DNA of 64,000 nucleotides from DATHZQ01 sp965216945 (GCA_965216945.1 CBDCGU010000003.1:3410001-3474000); one strand, 5' to 3'; numbered from the stretch's first letter, positions 26,430-35,503 are shown. Program-made: numbers and translations. The notes: generated by a model from the sequence alone, not told the origin.

Positions 26430-28094
26430 TCACACCAACCTCCGATCGGGGAATCCGGGAATCGTGGTGCCATCCACCTCCGGGTCGGAGAGACCCAGCA
26501 GCCGGCAGAGCGAAGGGTGAAGGTCGGTCACGGACACCGATCGGGACAACCGGCCGGATTCCACGCCGGCGCCGGCGAGAACGAACCAGCCGTCGGGTAT
26601 GTGGTCGCCGGTGCGGACGTAGGTGTTGATTCCCTCGATCGTGCCGATCTTTGGAGAGGTGGCTCGGATCGTCGCCCCGCGGCCGCCGGAATGGGCCTCC
26701 GTGCCCGTCGGGACTGCGTCGTTCCATTCCACGAGCAGGTCCGGCAACGCTCCGAGACGCGAACCCCTGTACAAGCTGTTCGTCGGGTAGACATCGCTCA
26801 CCAAGGGCCGCCCGGTGCGTTCGTCGATGATGGAGCGCAGGTCGTGTGCGAGTTGCTCACAGAACGCATCGGTTTCCGCACCAGGGTTGAGGATGCCTTG
26901 CGGTTCGCGGCCGGTGAGGTTGAGACGGATCCCGCCGACCGGCTGGCCGTTGGCGATGGGGAAACACTTACTGCGAGCGACATCGAACCGGAGACGGGGC
27001 AGCTGGACACCCGGCATCGATCCAGGGCCCGTGGTGGCGGGTCGGGGCCGTAGCGCCGACCTCACCCTCGGTGGGAGCTTGTTCCAGAGAGGCTTGACTT
27101 TGCTCCGCAACCGCCGCCCGGTGGTACCGGCTGCGATCGGCCGGACGGTGACTCCCAGCCTGGAGAGAATCTCCGGGAGCAGGAATCCGGCTCCTCGGTA
27201 GTACGACATGCCGTGGGCCGAGACCAGCAGCACCGTGGCGTCACCAACCTGCTGGAGCACTCGCCCGATCGCACGATCGAGCGCACCGTAGATCCGCTGC
27301 AGCGGATCCCCGACCACGTCGCGTAGCTGAGGATCGTGGGACGGGTGGTCAGGATCGTGGAGGTGCCAGCACTGATGTCCGACACAGTGCGACTCGGTGA
27401 ACACCTGGACGAAGAGATCCCAGTGCTCGCGACTCAGCAGATCGAGTGTCAGCGTCGTCTTCTTGTCGACGGCGAGCTCGAGCCCTGCAACAAACCGCTC
27501 GAAGTCCTCGACTGTCGTCCGATGCTCGTCGCAGTTCGGTGGAATCGGGTACGGACCGACCAGGTCGAGCACTTCGGAGGCAAGCGCCGGAGGCGTGGTC
27601 TGGAAGCCGAACACCGAATCGTGTCCACCCCACTCGGTGACCTGAATGCCGTTGAGCTCGGATTCCGGACGACTCAGCGGCACGTCGAGCAGCGCAACCC
27701 GCTGCCCGGCCTCCGACGCCAGCCGCCAGAATGGTGTACCGAGCACGCCATCGGGCTCATCCAACGGCCGGAAGAAGTCATAGGTGCCGTTGCGCAGTTG
27801 CACGATTCGGTGGAACCCGTGCCCGGCCGGCTCGAGCCCCGTGAAGAGGGAAGGCCAGGTGCTGCCGATGTAGTAGCCCCTGACTCCTTCGATCGATCCG
27901 GAGAGGCCGCGGCGCAACATCTCTTGGAACGTCGGGAGGATTCCCGCAGCCGCCCATTCCCGAACGAGGTCCGGGCTGGCCGCATCGACGGCGAGCACGA
28001 CGACTTTGGCTGACAACGGCGGTACCCCCGGCCTCGCTCCCTGGCGTGCAGTCTGCCGCCGGGTCGCCCGTCGAGGCAATAGGTCGAGAGCCAC
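26430..28094 (-). CDS. Alkaline-phosphatase-superfamily phosphodiesterase/nucleotide pyrophosphatase-like protein
   Basis: 554 residues. It opens KVVVLAVDAASPDLVREW with the first metal-binding Asp, then GSTWPSLFTGLEPAGHGF, where the Thr/Ser supplies the nucleophile. VLLVSAHGMSYYRG stands where other members have SDHG, and DLHPSLCRLLGL is the usual C-terminal motif. The family hydrolyses phosphodiesters or transfers phospho-groups, including on cell-surface polymers. It precedes the glycosyltransferase gene, which suggests a joint role in surface glycan or teichoic-type polymer modification (inference). The start is a GTG, and it is divergent from the GMC gene, whose promoter overlaps. Confidence 0.75.
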   Translation of the reverse strand: MALDLLPRRATRRQTARQGARPGVPPLSAKVVVLAVDAASPDLVREWAAAGILPTFQEMLRRGLSGSIEGVRGYYIGSTWPSLFTGLEPAGHGFHRIVQLRNGTYDFFRPLDEPDGVLGTPFWRLASEAGQRVALLDVPLSRPESELNGIQVTEWGGHDSVFGFQTTPPALASEVLDLVGPYPIPPNCDEHRTTVEDFERFVAGLELAVDKKTTLTLDLLSREHWDLFVQVFTESHCVGHQCWHLHDPDHPSHDPQLRDVVGDPLQRIYGALDRAIGRVLQQVGDATVLLVSAHGMSYYRGAGFLLPEILSRLGVTVRPIAAGTTGRRLRSKVKPLWNKLPPRVRSALRPRPATTGPGSMPGVQLPRLRFDVARSKCFPIANGQPVGGIRLNLTGREPQGILNPGAETDAFCEQLAHDLRSIIDERTGRPLVSDVYPTNSLYRGSRLGALPDLLVEWNDAVPTGTEAHSGGRGATIRATSPKIGTIEGINTYVRTGDHIPDGWFVLAGAGVESGRLSRSVSVTDLHPSLCRLLGLSDPEVDGTTIPGFPDRRLV

Positions 28095-28133
28095 GTCGCA
28101 GAACGGCGCGCAGGGGTCGGCGGAGCGTCGCGG

Positions 28134-28139
28134 TAGCCT
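28134..28139 (+). promoter_or_regulatory. -10 box (TAGCCT) for the GMC oxidoreductase gene
   Basis: TAGCCT ends 5 bases before an in-frame GTG at 28145, which supports that codon as a leaderless start. Confidence 0.4.
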
Positions 28140-28144
28140 TTGCC

Positions 28145-29635
28145 GTGCGTGGTCGGCAAGGGGTCGAAGGATTGGATCAGCCCGTGGCGATGCCCACAGA
28201 GTGCGACGTCTGCATCGTCGGTGCCGGGCCCGCCGGCTTGACAGCGGCGCTTCGTCTCGGCGAGGTCGGTCGTGAGGTCGTCGTCTTGGAGAGTGGCCTG
28301 ACCGATTCGACGCAGCAAGATCTCAATGAGGGCGAATACTCAGGCGAACCATACGTCGGCTTGATCGGATCCCGCCACCGCCAGGTCGGCGGCACGGTCA
28401 ACATCTGGAACGTTCGGGTGGGAGGTCGTAGCGGCGCCAAATACGTGCCTTTGGCCGAACGGGATCTGGCCGCCTGGCCGATCGAATGGGCCGAGCTCGA
28501 GCCCTTCTACCACCAGGCCCAAGCCGTGTGCGGATTGGGGCCGTTCCAGTACGGGCCCGGCTATTGGGCGACTCCCGAACGTCGCCCATTCGATCTCGCC
28601 GGCACCGCGTTGACGAACGGCGTGTACCAGTTCGGGTTCGGCTCGCGATTCTGCACAGACCTGCCGCAGAGTCTTGGAGCCCTCGACAGCGTCACCCTGC
28701 TACCGGGCGCCACCGTCGTCGGGTTGGAACGTGGAGTGGGCGGCGTGCGGCCGACGTCGGTTCGTGCCGTGCTCCAGGCAGGCGATGCGGTGCTGTTCAG
28801 GCCGAGGGCGGTGATCCTGGCCTGCGGGGCGGTCGAGACCGCCCGCCTCCTGCTCCTGGCCGGCTACGGGGCCGACCTGCCGTTGCTGGGTCGAGGCTTC
28901 ATGGAGCACGCCCGGGACTTCAGCCTGTCGATGGTGCCCCACAGCCCGGAGCTCTTCTCCGCGGCGTCGTTCTACGACCTGCACGAGTCGAGGAACGGCT
29001 CCCTGGTCGGGGGGCGGCTCGCACTCACGGACGAAGCGCTCGATGCCCACCGGCTGCCCAACGCCTCGATCACGTTGTTCCCACGTCCCCGTACCGATCT
29101 CAGCGTCGTCGGACGGCTCAAACGAGCCCTCGGCCGGTCGGCTGCGGTCCGGCACGGTCCCTACGGCTGGTCGGAGACCTCGGCCGGCAGCTCCAGCTAC
29201 GCCGACTTCAAGGTCATCCTCAACGTCGAGCAGCAGCCCGATCTCGACAATCGGGTCGCGCTATCGGACCGTACGGATCGTTTCGGCAACCGGCTCCCGA
29301 GCCTCGTGCTCCGCTGGTCGTCGCAGGAGCAAAAGCGGCTCGACCGACTCCGCGAGCTGGTGGCCGAGTCGCTGCAGGCTGCGGATCTCGGAACACTGCG
29401 GTTCGAGTTGGGTCTCCCGCCCGACCTCAGTGCCCATCATCATGCGGGGACCACGAAGATGGCGTCGAGCCGCAACGACGGCGTGGTGGACTCCAGCGGG
29501 CGCCTCTTCGGGAGCGAGAACGTCTTCGTGGCGGGAGCGTCCGTCTTCCCCAGCGCCGGGTTTGCGAACCCGACGCTCACGATCGTTGCGATCGCGATCC
29601 GGCTCGCCGATCACATCGACCGGTATGTTGCCTGA
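28145..29635 (+). CDS. GMC-type FAD-dependent oxidoreductase
   Basis: 496 residues from GTG 28145 (481 from the alternative ATG at 28190). The dinucleotide-binding motif is DVCIVGAGPAGLTAALRLGEVG, with a Glu (VVLESG) for the FAD ribose. RHRQVGGTVNIWNVRVGG resembles the GGS/T-x-W FAD-wrapping loop. ILACGAVETARLLLLAG is the second signature. AHHHAGTTKM near residue 435 and NPTLTIVAIAIRLADHI at the end carry the conserved His and Asn/Pro of the active site. Members oxidise alcohols or sugars. The divergent glycosyltransferase/phosphodiesterase operon hints at a carbohydrate substrate, which is inference. Confidence 0.82.
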   Translation: MRGRQGVEGLDQPVAMPTECDVCIVGAGPAGLTAALRLGEVGREVVVLESGLTDSTQQDLNEGEYSGEPYVGLIGSRHRQVGGTVNIWNVRVGGRSGAKYVPLAERDLAAWPIEWAELEPFYHQAQAVCGLGPFQYGPGYWATPERRPFDLAGTALTNGVYQFGFGSRFCTDLPQSLGALDSVTLLPGATVVGLERGVGGVRPTSVRAVLQAGDAVLFRPRAVILACGAVETARLLLLAGYGADLPLLGRGFMEHARDFSLSMVPHSPELFSAASFYDLHESRNGSLVGGRLALTDEALDAHRLPNASITLFPRPRTDLSVVGRLKRALGRSAAVRHGPYGWSETSAGSSSYADFKVILNVEQQPDLDNRVALSDRTDRFGNRLPSLVLRWSSQEQKRLDRLRELVAESLQAADLGTLRFELGLPPDLSAHHHAGTTKMASSRNDGVVDSSGRLFGSENVFVAGASVFPSAGFANPTLTIVAIAIRLADHIDRYVA

Positions 29636-29753
29636 CCGGTGCCCCGTTGCGTCGTGTGGCAGCGACGCATGATGGAGGCTCTGGTCCAGACAGACTGTCT
29701 CGAGTGCCGCGGCTCTCGTCGCCCTCGGACTGGGGGAGTCCCTCCAACCGGCA

Positions 29754-29759
29754 TACCAT
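29754..29759 (+). promoter_or_regulatory. -10 box (TACCAT) for the DUF3054 gene
   Basis: TACCAT, 7 bases before the ATG at 29767. This favours that ATG over one three codons earlier, which overlaps the box. Confidence 0.5.
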
Positions 29760-29766
29760 GCCGGGC

Positions 29767-30162
29767 ATGAAGAACCCGTCGTGGCTGTGGCTCGATGTCG
29801 CTGTCGTGATCGCCTTTGTCGTGCTGGGGCGGCGGAGGCACGCGGAGGCGGAGACGCTGTCGGGGGTGCTGCGAACGGCGGCGCCCTTCATGCTGGCGCT
29901 GCTCGCCGGGTGGACCGTCACGCGGGCATGGCGTCGACCGGCCCGACTGAGCGTCGGTGCCGGGCTGCTGGCAGTGACGGTCGTCGCCGGGATGCTGCTG
30001 CGCAACGTCGTGTTCGACGAGGGCACGGCCGGCACCTTCATCGCGGTGGCATCGCTCTTCCTGGCGCTCGGATTTCTCGGATGGCGCCTGGTGGCGAGGT
30101 GGCTCACGCTTCGGCGTAGCAGCGTGTCATCCGCCGGGCGCGGTGCGACCCTGGGGTCGTAG
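29767..30162 (+). CDS. DUF3054-family integral membrane protein
   Basis: 131 residues, four hydrophobic helices. It opens WLWLDVAVVIAFVVLGRRRH; the Asp in the first helix and G-R-R-x-H after it are the conserved features of DUF3054, a small actinobacterial membrane family without known function. The following segments TAAPFMLALLAGWTV and GTAGTFIAVASLFLALGFLGW complete the bundle. It stands alone, convergent with the methyltransferase gene 11 bases further on. Confidence 0.8.
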   Translation: MKNPSWLWLDVAVVIAFVVLGRRRHAEAETLSGVLRTAAPFMLALLAGWTVTRAWRRPARLSVGAGLLAVTVVAGMLLRNVVFDEGTAGTFIAVASLFLALGFLGWRLVARWLTLRRSSVSSAGRGATLGS

Positions 30163-30173
30163 CCGGCGGCCTC

Positions 30174-30887
30174 TCAGGTACCGGGTGCCGCTTCGCACTC
30201 CCAAACGCGAGCTTCCCAGACGAACCGCGAGCCACGGGGGGTCACGCGGACGACCTCGGAGTCGACCAGCTCGTGCAGGCTCTCGCTCTCCGCCAGCGGT
30301 GCGGCCAGCGGGATCATGCGATCCACCAGCTTCTTCAACGTGCCGAAGGCATTGCGTGCCGCCTCCAGGATGGCGTTCTCGTCCTGCAGCGTGCCGGTCG
30401 GGAGGAACAGACGTCCCCCCTCCTTGAGCCACCGCCGTGCTTCGGCGAGCATCCGGACCGGTAGCTCGGAGCCCCGTGGCCCGCCGCCGGTCTTCGACGG
30501 GAACCAACCGCTGTCGGCGGCAAGCGCATCGGGCACTCCCGACACGTCGCCGATGATTACGTCGGCCTTGACGCCCTCGGGCAGCGGGGCGAACAGATCG
30601 CCATGGAAGAACTCCATCCGATCCGCCACACCGTGGGTGGCTGCGTTGACGCTGCCGACCTGGACCACGTCCGGGCTGGCATCGACCCCGTACACCTTCG
30701 ATGCACCCAGTTTGGCGGCGATGATCCCCAGAATGCCGGTTCCGCAACCCACGTCGATCACGATGTCGCCCTCGTTGACCTCGAGGACCTTCGCCACCAG
30801 GGTCGAGATCGTCGACGGCTGGAACGTGTGATCCGAAGCCTGAAGCTCCATGGGGCCGAGACGGCCCTTCCATGTGATGGTTTGCAT
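30174..30887 (-). CDS. SAM-dependent methyltransferase, PrmA-like
   Basis: 237 residues. Motif I is IVIDVGCGTGILGIIAAKLGASKVYGVDAS (about 43-72), the typical class I methyltransferase site and close in wording to ribosomal protein L11 methyltransferase. The post-I acidic residue and DVIIGDVSG stand where PrmA has N-P-P/A. The protein lacks the N-terminal substrate domain of true PrmA. A protein- or small-molecule-methylating role is possible. The ATG at 30887 lies 6 bases after CATAAT. Confidence 0.75.
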   Translation of the reverse strand: MQTITWKGRLGPMELQASDHTFQPSTISTLVAKVLEVNEGDIVIDVGCGTGILGIIAAKLGASKVYGVDASPDVVQVGSVNAATHGVADRMEFFHGDLFAPLPEGVKADVIIGDVSGVPDALAADSGWFPSKTGGGPRGSELPVRMLAEARRWLKEGGRLFLPTGTLQDENAILEAARNAFGTLKKLVDRMIPLAAPLAESESLHELVDSEVVRVTPRGSRFVWEARVWECEAAPGT

Positions 30888-30893
30888 CCGGAG

Positions 30894-30899
30894 ATTATG
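30894..30899 (-). promoter_or_regulatory. -10 box (CATAAT) for the methyltransferase gene
   Basis: CATAAT on the minus strand, 6 bases before the ATG at 30887; one mismatch from TATAAT. Confidence 0.5.
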
Positions 30900-30962
30900 C
30901 CCGAAGCCCCGCAGCATCGCACTTCGGGCGCTTGCTGCTGTGTCGCTTCGTGCTTGCATCGG

Positions 30963-30968
30963 TACGCT
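30963..30968 (+). promoter_or_regulatory. -10 box (TACGCT) for the 90-residue gene
   Basis: TACGCT, 6 bases before GTG 30975. Confidence 0.45.
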
Positions 30969-30974
30969 GCGCTT

Positions 30975-31247
30975 GTGGACGGGAGGAGACAGCGCAACGC
31001 CGTGACGGCAGCCGAGCAGGTGATCGCCGCTCTGGCGGCAGGGGACGCCGTGCGGGCGTTGGCCGACGCCCGTAAGGCCGCGGAGCTCGACCAGATCGGT
31101 ATCTTCGCTACGCTGCCCGAGGCGGTCGCTGCTGCATCCGCCGATCTCGATGCCGGCCGTGCCATCTCGGCCGAAGCGTGGGATCAGATCGGAGCGGCGC
31201 TCCCGGCGGGTCCGCTGCAAGCGGCCGTCGACGCACATCGCACCTGA
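30975..31247 (+). CDS. Small hypothetical protein, Ala-rich and helical
   Basis: 90 residues from GTG 30975; a second in-frame GTG at 31002 follows GGGAGGAG by 13 bases. The sequence is Ala-rich and predicted helical (TAAEQVIAALAAGDAVRALADARKAAELDQ), with no domain that I recognise. Support for coding comes from the TACGCT box at leaderless distance, the continuous codon bias, and a position directly before the PHP gene, whose own promoter begins 10 bases after this stop. Confidence 0.55.
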   Translation: MDGRRQRNAVTAAEQVIAALAAGDAVRALADARKAAELDQIGIFATLPEAVAAASADLDAGRAISAEAWDQIGAALPAGPLQAAVDAHRT

Positions 31248-31256
31248 CGGAACCGG

Positions 31257-31262
31257 TACGCT
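31257..31262 (+). promoter_or_regulatory. -10 box (TACGCT) for the PHP gene
   Basis: TACGCT, 7 bases before the ATG at 31270. It lies 294 bases from an identical box in front of the previous gene. Confidence 0.5.
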
Positions 31263-31269
31263 GCGCGCA

Positions 31270-32157
31270 ATGGGTGACTACCACGTCCATCTCCACCCCC
31301 ATGGACCGCACACCGGTGCGGGTCCGCCGCCCGGGGAGTATCCCGCCGGTCACGTCGAGAGGTATCTCGAAGTGGCCCTCCGCCGGGGTGCCCAGGAGAT
31401 CGCAGTCACGGAGCACCTGTACCGCTGTGTGGAGGCCGCCCCGGTGCTCGGCCGATTCTGGGAGCGGGAGCCCGACGCCGACCTGGCGGCGGCAACGGAG
31501 CGCTTCCTTGCGGAGGACGTGACGCTTTCGCTCGACGCCTATGCCGACGCGGTGCTGGATGCCCGTGACGCCGGACTGCCCGTCCTGCTCGGTCTCGAGG
31601 TCGACTTCTTCCCCGACACGATCGACGACGTGCTGGACCTCATCGAGCCGTATCCGTGGGACGTGCTGATCGGGTCGGTGCACTGGGTGGGCGGATGGTC
31701 GATCGACCACACGGATTCGGTCTTCGAGTTCGATCGCCGCGGTGTCGAGCAGTCGTACGCCGACTACTTCGAGATCGAGGCTCAACTGGCCGCATCCGGC
31801 GCTGTCGACGTGCTCGCCCACGTCGACGTCGTGAAGAAGATGGGGCATCGTCTGCCGACGCCGCCTCTCGAGATGTACCGCAGCGTTGTCGCCGCTGCGG
31901 CGGAGAGTGGCGTGGCCGTGGAGGTCTCGACGGCGGGGCTGTACCAGAAGGCCGGCGAGCTGTACCCCGCACCAGAATTCCTCGAGATGTTCTCCGCCGC
32001 CGGTGTTCCGATCACCCTGGCAAGCGACGCCCACCGGCCGGAGGATGCCGCCCGCGATCGTTCTGCGGCCATCGCCGCCGCCCGCAGAGCCGGCTACACC
32101 GAACGCATGCGCTTCCGGCGACGCGCCGGATGGCTCGTTCCGCTGGAGGACGGGTGA
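31270..32157 (+). CDS. PHP-domain phosphoesterase (histidinol-phosphatase-like)
   Basis: 295 residues. The metal ligands are visible in order: DYHVHLH (residues 3-9), ITVTEH-type AVTEHLY, LGLEVDFF, IGSVHWVGG, DVLAHVDVVKK and LASDAHRP near the C-terminus. This is the pattern of the HisJ-type histidinol phosphatase/PHP hydrolase family, with a trinuclear metal site. Whether it serves histidine synthesis cannot be told: no his genes are nearby. Its stop overlaps the GTG of the flavin reductase gene (GTGA). Confidence 0.82.
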   Translation: MGDYHVHLHPHGPHTGAGPPPGEYPAGHVERYLEVALRRGAQEIAVTEHLYRCVEAAPVLGRFWEREPDADLAAATERFLAEDVTLSLDAYADAVLDARDAGLPVLLGLEVDFFPDTIDDVLDLIEPYPWDVLIGSVHWVGGWSIDHTDSVFEFDRRGVEQSYADYFEIEAQLAASGAVDVLAHVDVVKKMGHRLPTPPLEMYRSVVAAAAESGVAVEVSTAGLYQKAGELYPAPEFLEMFSAAGVPITLASDAHRPEDAARDRSAAIAAARRAGYTERMRFRRRAGWLVPLEDG

Positions 32158-32702
32158 GCGATACCCAGGGGCCGGTGCAGGGGGAGATCCACGAGGAGCA
32201 TCCCTTCCGGACCCCGCCCGACCTCCGCGATCCGGTGCGACGGCTACGGGGCAGGCTTGCCGCACCCGTCACGATCCTCACCGCCGGGGACGGCGCCCAG
32301 CGCACGGGACTGACCGTGTCATCGCTCGTCGTAGCCGAGGGTGACCCTCCCGTGGCGTATTGCCTCCTCGGGCCCGAGAGCGATCTGCTCGACGTGCTGG
32401 CGGACACCGGGCGGTTCATCGTCCATGTCTGCACGGAGACCGATCGGGCGGTATCGGATGTCTTCGCCGGGATCCGCCCCAGCCCGGGCGGGCTGTTCCA
32501 CGGGCGCGAGGTGGTCACAACCGACTACGGCCCCCGGCTCGCCGGCTTCGGCACGTATGCGTATTGCACCGTCGTCGATGCACGAGAGGAGAGCTGGTCT
32601 TCGCTGGTGCGAGCCACGCTGGACGAGATCGTGACAGATGACGTGGACGCTCCGCTGCTCTATTTCCGTGGGCGGTACCGCACCCTCGGCGACGGCGGAT
32701 GA
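32154..32702 (+). CDS. Flavin reductase-like (split-barrel FMN-binding) protein
   Basis: 182 residues. PVTILTAGDGAQRTGLTVSSLVVAEGDPP is the characteristic FMN-binding start of the flavin reductase-like domain (T-x-x-x-x-G...T-SS). RFIVHVCTE and DAPLLYFRGRYRTL match later conserved segments. Members reduce FMN/FAD with NAD(P)H or act as oxidoreductases on small molecules. It has four-base overlaps at both ends (GTGA with the PHP gene, ATGA with thrC), so the three form one transcriptional unit. Confidence 0.75.
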   Translation: MSDTQGPVQGEIHEEHPFRTPPDLRDPVRRLRGRLAAPVTILTAGDGAQRTGLTVSSLVVAEGDPPVAYCLLGPESDLLDVLADTGRFIVHVCTETDRAVSDVFAGIRPSPGGLFHGREVVTTDYGPRLAGFGTYAYCTVVDAREESWSSLVRATLDEIVTDDVDAPLLYFRGRYRTLGDGG

Positions 32703-34117
32703 AGTATGTGAGCACGCGTGGCGGGATGGAGCCCGCAGGCTTCAGCGACGTGCTGCTCGCCGGCCTGGCCTCCGACGGCGGCCTCGTCGTCCCGGAAGAG
32801 ATACCTGTCTTTGCGGACAGCGAGCTCCATGCTCTGGCCGCAGCCCCCTACGCCGCCGTGGCATCGGAGGTGATGGCGCGGTTCGCCACCGACATCCCGC
32901 ACGGTGACATCGATGCGATGACGCGGCGGGCCTATTCGCCCGAGGTGTTCGACGACCCGAACGTCGTCTCCCTGCGGGAGCTGGCGGCAGGGTTCCATCT
33001 CGCCGGACTCTCCCACGGCCCGACGATGGCATTCAAGGACATGGCGATGCAGCTGCTCGGCCATCTGTTCGAGTACGAGCTCGACCGGCGCGGCGAGCGG
33101 CTCACCGTGCTGGGCGCCACGTCGGGGGACACGGGCTCGTCTGCGGAGCACGCCATGATCGGCAAGGACCACATCACCATCTTCATGCTCTCCCCGCTGG
33201 GACGAACGAGCCCGTTCCAGGCAGCACAGATGTACTCCCTCCACGAGCCCAACATCTTCAATCTGGCGGTGCGCGGCGTGTTCGACGATTGCCAAGACCT
33301 CGTCAAGGCGGTCAACGCCGACACCGACTTCAAGGCACGCCATCGTGTGGGCGCCGTCAACTCCATCAACTGGGCGCGAATTGCCGCCCAAACCGTCTAC
33401 TACGTCTATATCGCGCTGCGCATCGGAGGGCCGGGCGAGCCCATCGATGTCGCAGTGCCCACGGGTAACTTCGGCAACGTCTACGCCGGGTTCGTTGCGC
33501 GGCGTATGGGCGCTCCGATCCGGCGGCTGATCGTGGCGACGAACGAGAACGACGTGCTCGCCGAGTTCTTCGGCGACGGCCGCTACCGGGTACGGGGTGC
33601 GGCCGAGGTGGCGGCGACGTCGAGCCCTTCCATGGACATCTCCAAGGCGTCGAACTTCGAGCGCTACGTCTACGCACTCCACGGCGACAACGCCGAGGCC
33701 ACCCGTGCTCTCTTCGCCGAGCTGGAGGTCGCGGGCGAGTTCACCCTGAGCGGGCCGCCATGGGAAGCGGTCGCCCGCACCGGTCTCGTGGCCGGTTCTT
33801 CGACCCACGCCGACCGGCTGGCGACCATCCGCCGGCTGGCGGCGGAATACGGGGTCGTCGTCGACCCTCACACCGCCGACGGCATCGGTGTCGGTCTCGA
33901 GCACCGCTCGCCGGACGTCCCGCTGGTGTGCCTCGAGACGGCGCAGCCGGCCAAATTCGCCGCAACCATCGAGGAAGCCCTCGGTACACCACCTCGCATA
34001 CCCGCTCGGTTCGCCGGCCTGCTCGACCGGCCGCAGCGTGTGGACGTCATCGACGTCGATCCCCTGGCGGTGAAGGCCTATATCGCCTCACACGGCGACC
34101 GGGCGCCGCACTCGTAG
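32699..34117 (+). CDS. thrC: Threonine synthase
   Basis: 472 residues, the longer class of threonine synthase. It starts KYVSTRGGMEPAGFSDVLLAGLASDGGL, with the PLP-binding Lys in GPTMAFKDMAMQ and LGATSGDTGSSAEHA. VPTGNFGNVYAGFVARRMG binds the PLP phosphate. It converts O-phosphohomoserine to threonine, the aspartate-family branch opposite to DapA/DapB/DapF. Translation is probably coupled to the flavin reductase gene by the ATGA overlap. Its TAG stop is part of the rimO -10 box. Confidence 0.93.
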   Translation: MKYVSTRGGMEPAGFSDVLLAGLASDGGLVVPEEIPVFADSELHALAAAPYAAVASEVMARFATDIPHGDIDAMTRRAYSPEVFDDPNVVSLRELAAGFHLAGLSHGPTMAFKDMAMQLLGHLFEYELDRRGERLTVLGATSGDTGSSAEHAMIGKDHITIFMLSPLGRTSPFQAAQMYSLHEPNIFNLAVRGVFDDCQDLVKAVNADTDFKARHRVGAVNSINWARIAAQTVYYVYIALRIGGPGEPIDVAVPTGNFGNVYAGFVARRMGAPIRRLIVATNENDVLAEFFGDGRYRVRGAAEVAATSSPSMDISKASNFERYVYALHGDNAEATRALFAELEVAGEFTLSGPPWEAVARTGLVAGSSTHADRLATIRRLAAEYGVVVDPHTADGIGVGLEHRSPDVPLVCLETAQPAKFAATIEEALGTPPRIPARFAGLLDRPQRVDVIDVDPLAVKAYIASHGDRAPHS

Positions 34118-34120
34118 ACT
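34115..34120 (+). promoter_or_regulatory. -10 box (TAGACT) for rimO
   Basis: TAGACT, 8 bases before the ATG at 34129. Its first three bases are the thrC stop codon. Confidence 0.45.
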
Positions 34121-34128
34121 CGTACGCC

Positions 34129-35472
34129 ATGCCACCCGATCCACCCCGCGTATGGCTCACGACGCTCGGCTGTTCGAAGAACCAGGTCGACTCCGCAAAG
34201 GTGACGGCCTTGCTCGGCGAGTCGGGCTACGTCGACGCCGACTCTCCCGAATCGGCCGACGTCGTGATGGTGAACACGTGCGCCTTCATCGAGGCGGCGC
34301 GCGAGGAGTCGATCGCCACCATCCTCGAGCTCGCCGAGACCAAACAGGACGGCGCTCGACTCGTGGTGATGGGTTGCATGGCGCAACGCTACGAGACCGA
34401 GCTCGCCGAGTCGCTCCCCGAGGCCGACGCCGTGATTCCACTGGATCGTTACCCGGAGTTGGTGGATCACCTCGATGCGATGACGGGCTGGCACCCGCTT
34501 CGGATCCGTCCCGCCCGCTCGTCCCACATGGACATCCTGTATCGAACACGTCGACCTACTCCTTCGACCCCGTATGCATATGTCAAGGTGGCAGAAGGAT
34601 GTGACAAACCCTGTACGTTCTGTGCGATTCCCCTGTTCCGGGGCAAGCAACGGTCGCGCTCACCGGTCAACATCCGCTCCGAGGTCGCCGATCTCGCAGC
34701 TGCCGGCGTCGGCGAGATCGTGCTGGTCGCCCAGGACCTCGCCGCATACGGCCGGGACATCGAAGCCCCCGGCGGGATCGTCGAGTTGCTCCGGTTCTTG
34801 TCCGACGTCGACGGCCTGCGCCGGCTGCGGCTCTACTACCTCTATCCCCGGGAGATCCGACCGGCGCTCATCGAGGAGATGACGGGGAACCCGGTCGTCG
34901 TGCCCTATTTCGATCTCTCCCTCCAGCACGTCGCCCCCCATCTGCTTCGCGCCATGAAGCGGCCAGGCAGCGGCGAGCGTCATCGGGCGCTCATCGAGGA
35001 CATCCGCCACGCCGCACCCGATGCCGCTCTACGCTCGTCGTTCATCGTCGGGTTCCCCGGCGAGACGGATTCCGATGTCGAGGAGCTGGCCGAGTTCCTC
35101 GACGCCACCCGGCTCGATTGGGCCGGCTTCTTCCCGTACTCGGCCGAGGAGGGAACATCGGCGGCGGCCTTCGACGATCAGATCCCCGACGATGTCAAGG
35201 CGGAGCGGCTGCGCCATCTCCAATCGATCCAGGACGACATCACGGCGCTGCGCAACGCCGAGCAGGTGGGCCGCCGGCTGGAGGTGCTCGTCGACCAGGT
35301 GGAGGACGGGCAAGCAGTGGGTCGCTCCTATCGCGAAGCCCCCGAGATCGACGGGGTCGTCCTGGTCGACCGGGGCGCACCGGGCGACTGGCTGACGGCG
35401 ACGGTCGTCGGCGGTTACGGAACGGATCTCGTGGCGCGGGCCACCGGCAACGGTCGAGGCGGGCGTGGGTAG
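34129..35472 (+). CDS. rimO: Ribosomal protein S12 methylthiotransferase
   Basis: 447 residues in the usual order: UPF0004 domain with LTTLGCSKNQVDS and VVMVNTCAFIEAAREES (Cys ligands of the auxiliary cluster, third Cys in VVMGCMAQRY); radical-SAM domain with EGCDKPCTFCAIP (CxxxCxxC cluster); C-terminal TRAM domain. GCSKNQ and the TRAM tail separate it from MiaB, which is encoded at 42536. It methylthiolates an Asp of ribosomal protein S12. The ATG is set by the TAGACT box. Confidence 0.92.
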   Translation: MPPDPPRVWLTTLGCSKNQVDSAKVTALLGESGYVDADSPESADVVMVNTCAFIEAAREESIATILELAETKQDGARLVVMGCMAQRYETELAESLPEADAVIPLDRYPELVDHLDAMTGWHPLRIRPARSSHMDILYRTRRPTPSTPYAYVKVAEGCDKPCTFCAIPLFRGKQRSRSPVNIRSEVADLAAAGVGEIVLVAQDLAAYGRDIEAPGGIVELLRFLSDVDGLRRLRLYYLYPREIRPALIEEMTGNPVVVPYFDLSLQHVAPHLLRAMKRPGSGERHRALIEDIRHAAPDAALRSSFIVGFPGETDSDVEELAEFLDATRLDWAGFFPYSAEEGTSAAAFDDQIPDDVKAERLRHLQSIQDDITALRNAEQVGRRLEVLVDQVEDGQAVGRSYREAPEIDGVVLVDRGAPGDWLTATVVGGYGTDLVARATGNGRGGRG

Positions 35473-35475
35473 GCT
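35470..35475 (+). promoter_or_regulatory. -10 box (TAGGCT) for the 127-residue gene
   Basis: TAGGCT overlaps the rimO stop. It leaves a leader of about 20 bases that holds GAGGAGG, so this gene keeps a normal ribosome binding site. Confidence 0.4.
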
Positions 35476-35503
35476 GCGCGCACAGTCACGACGAGGAGGA
35501 GCC

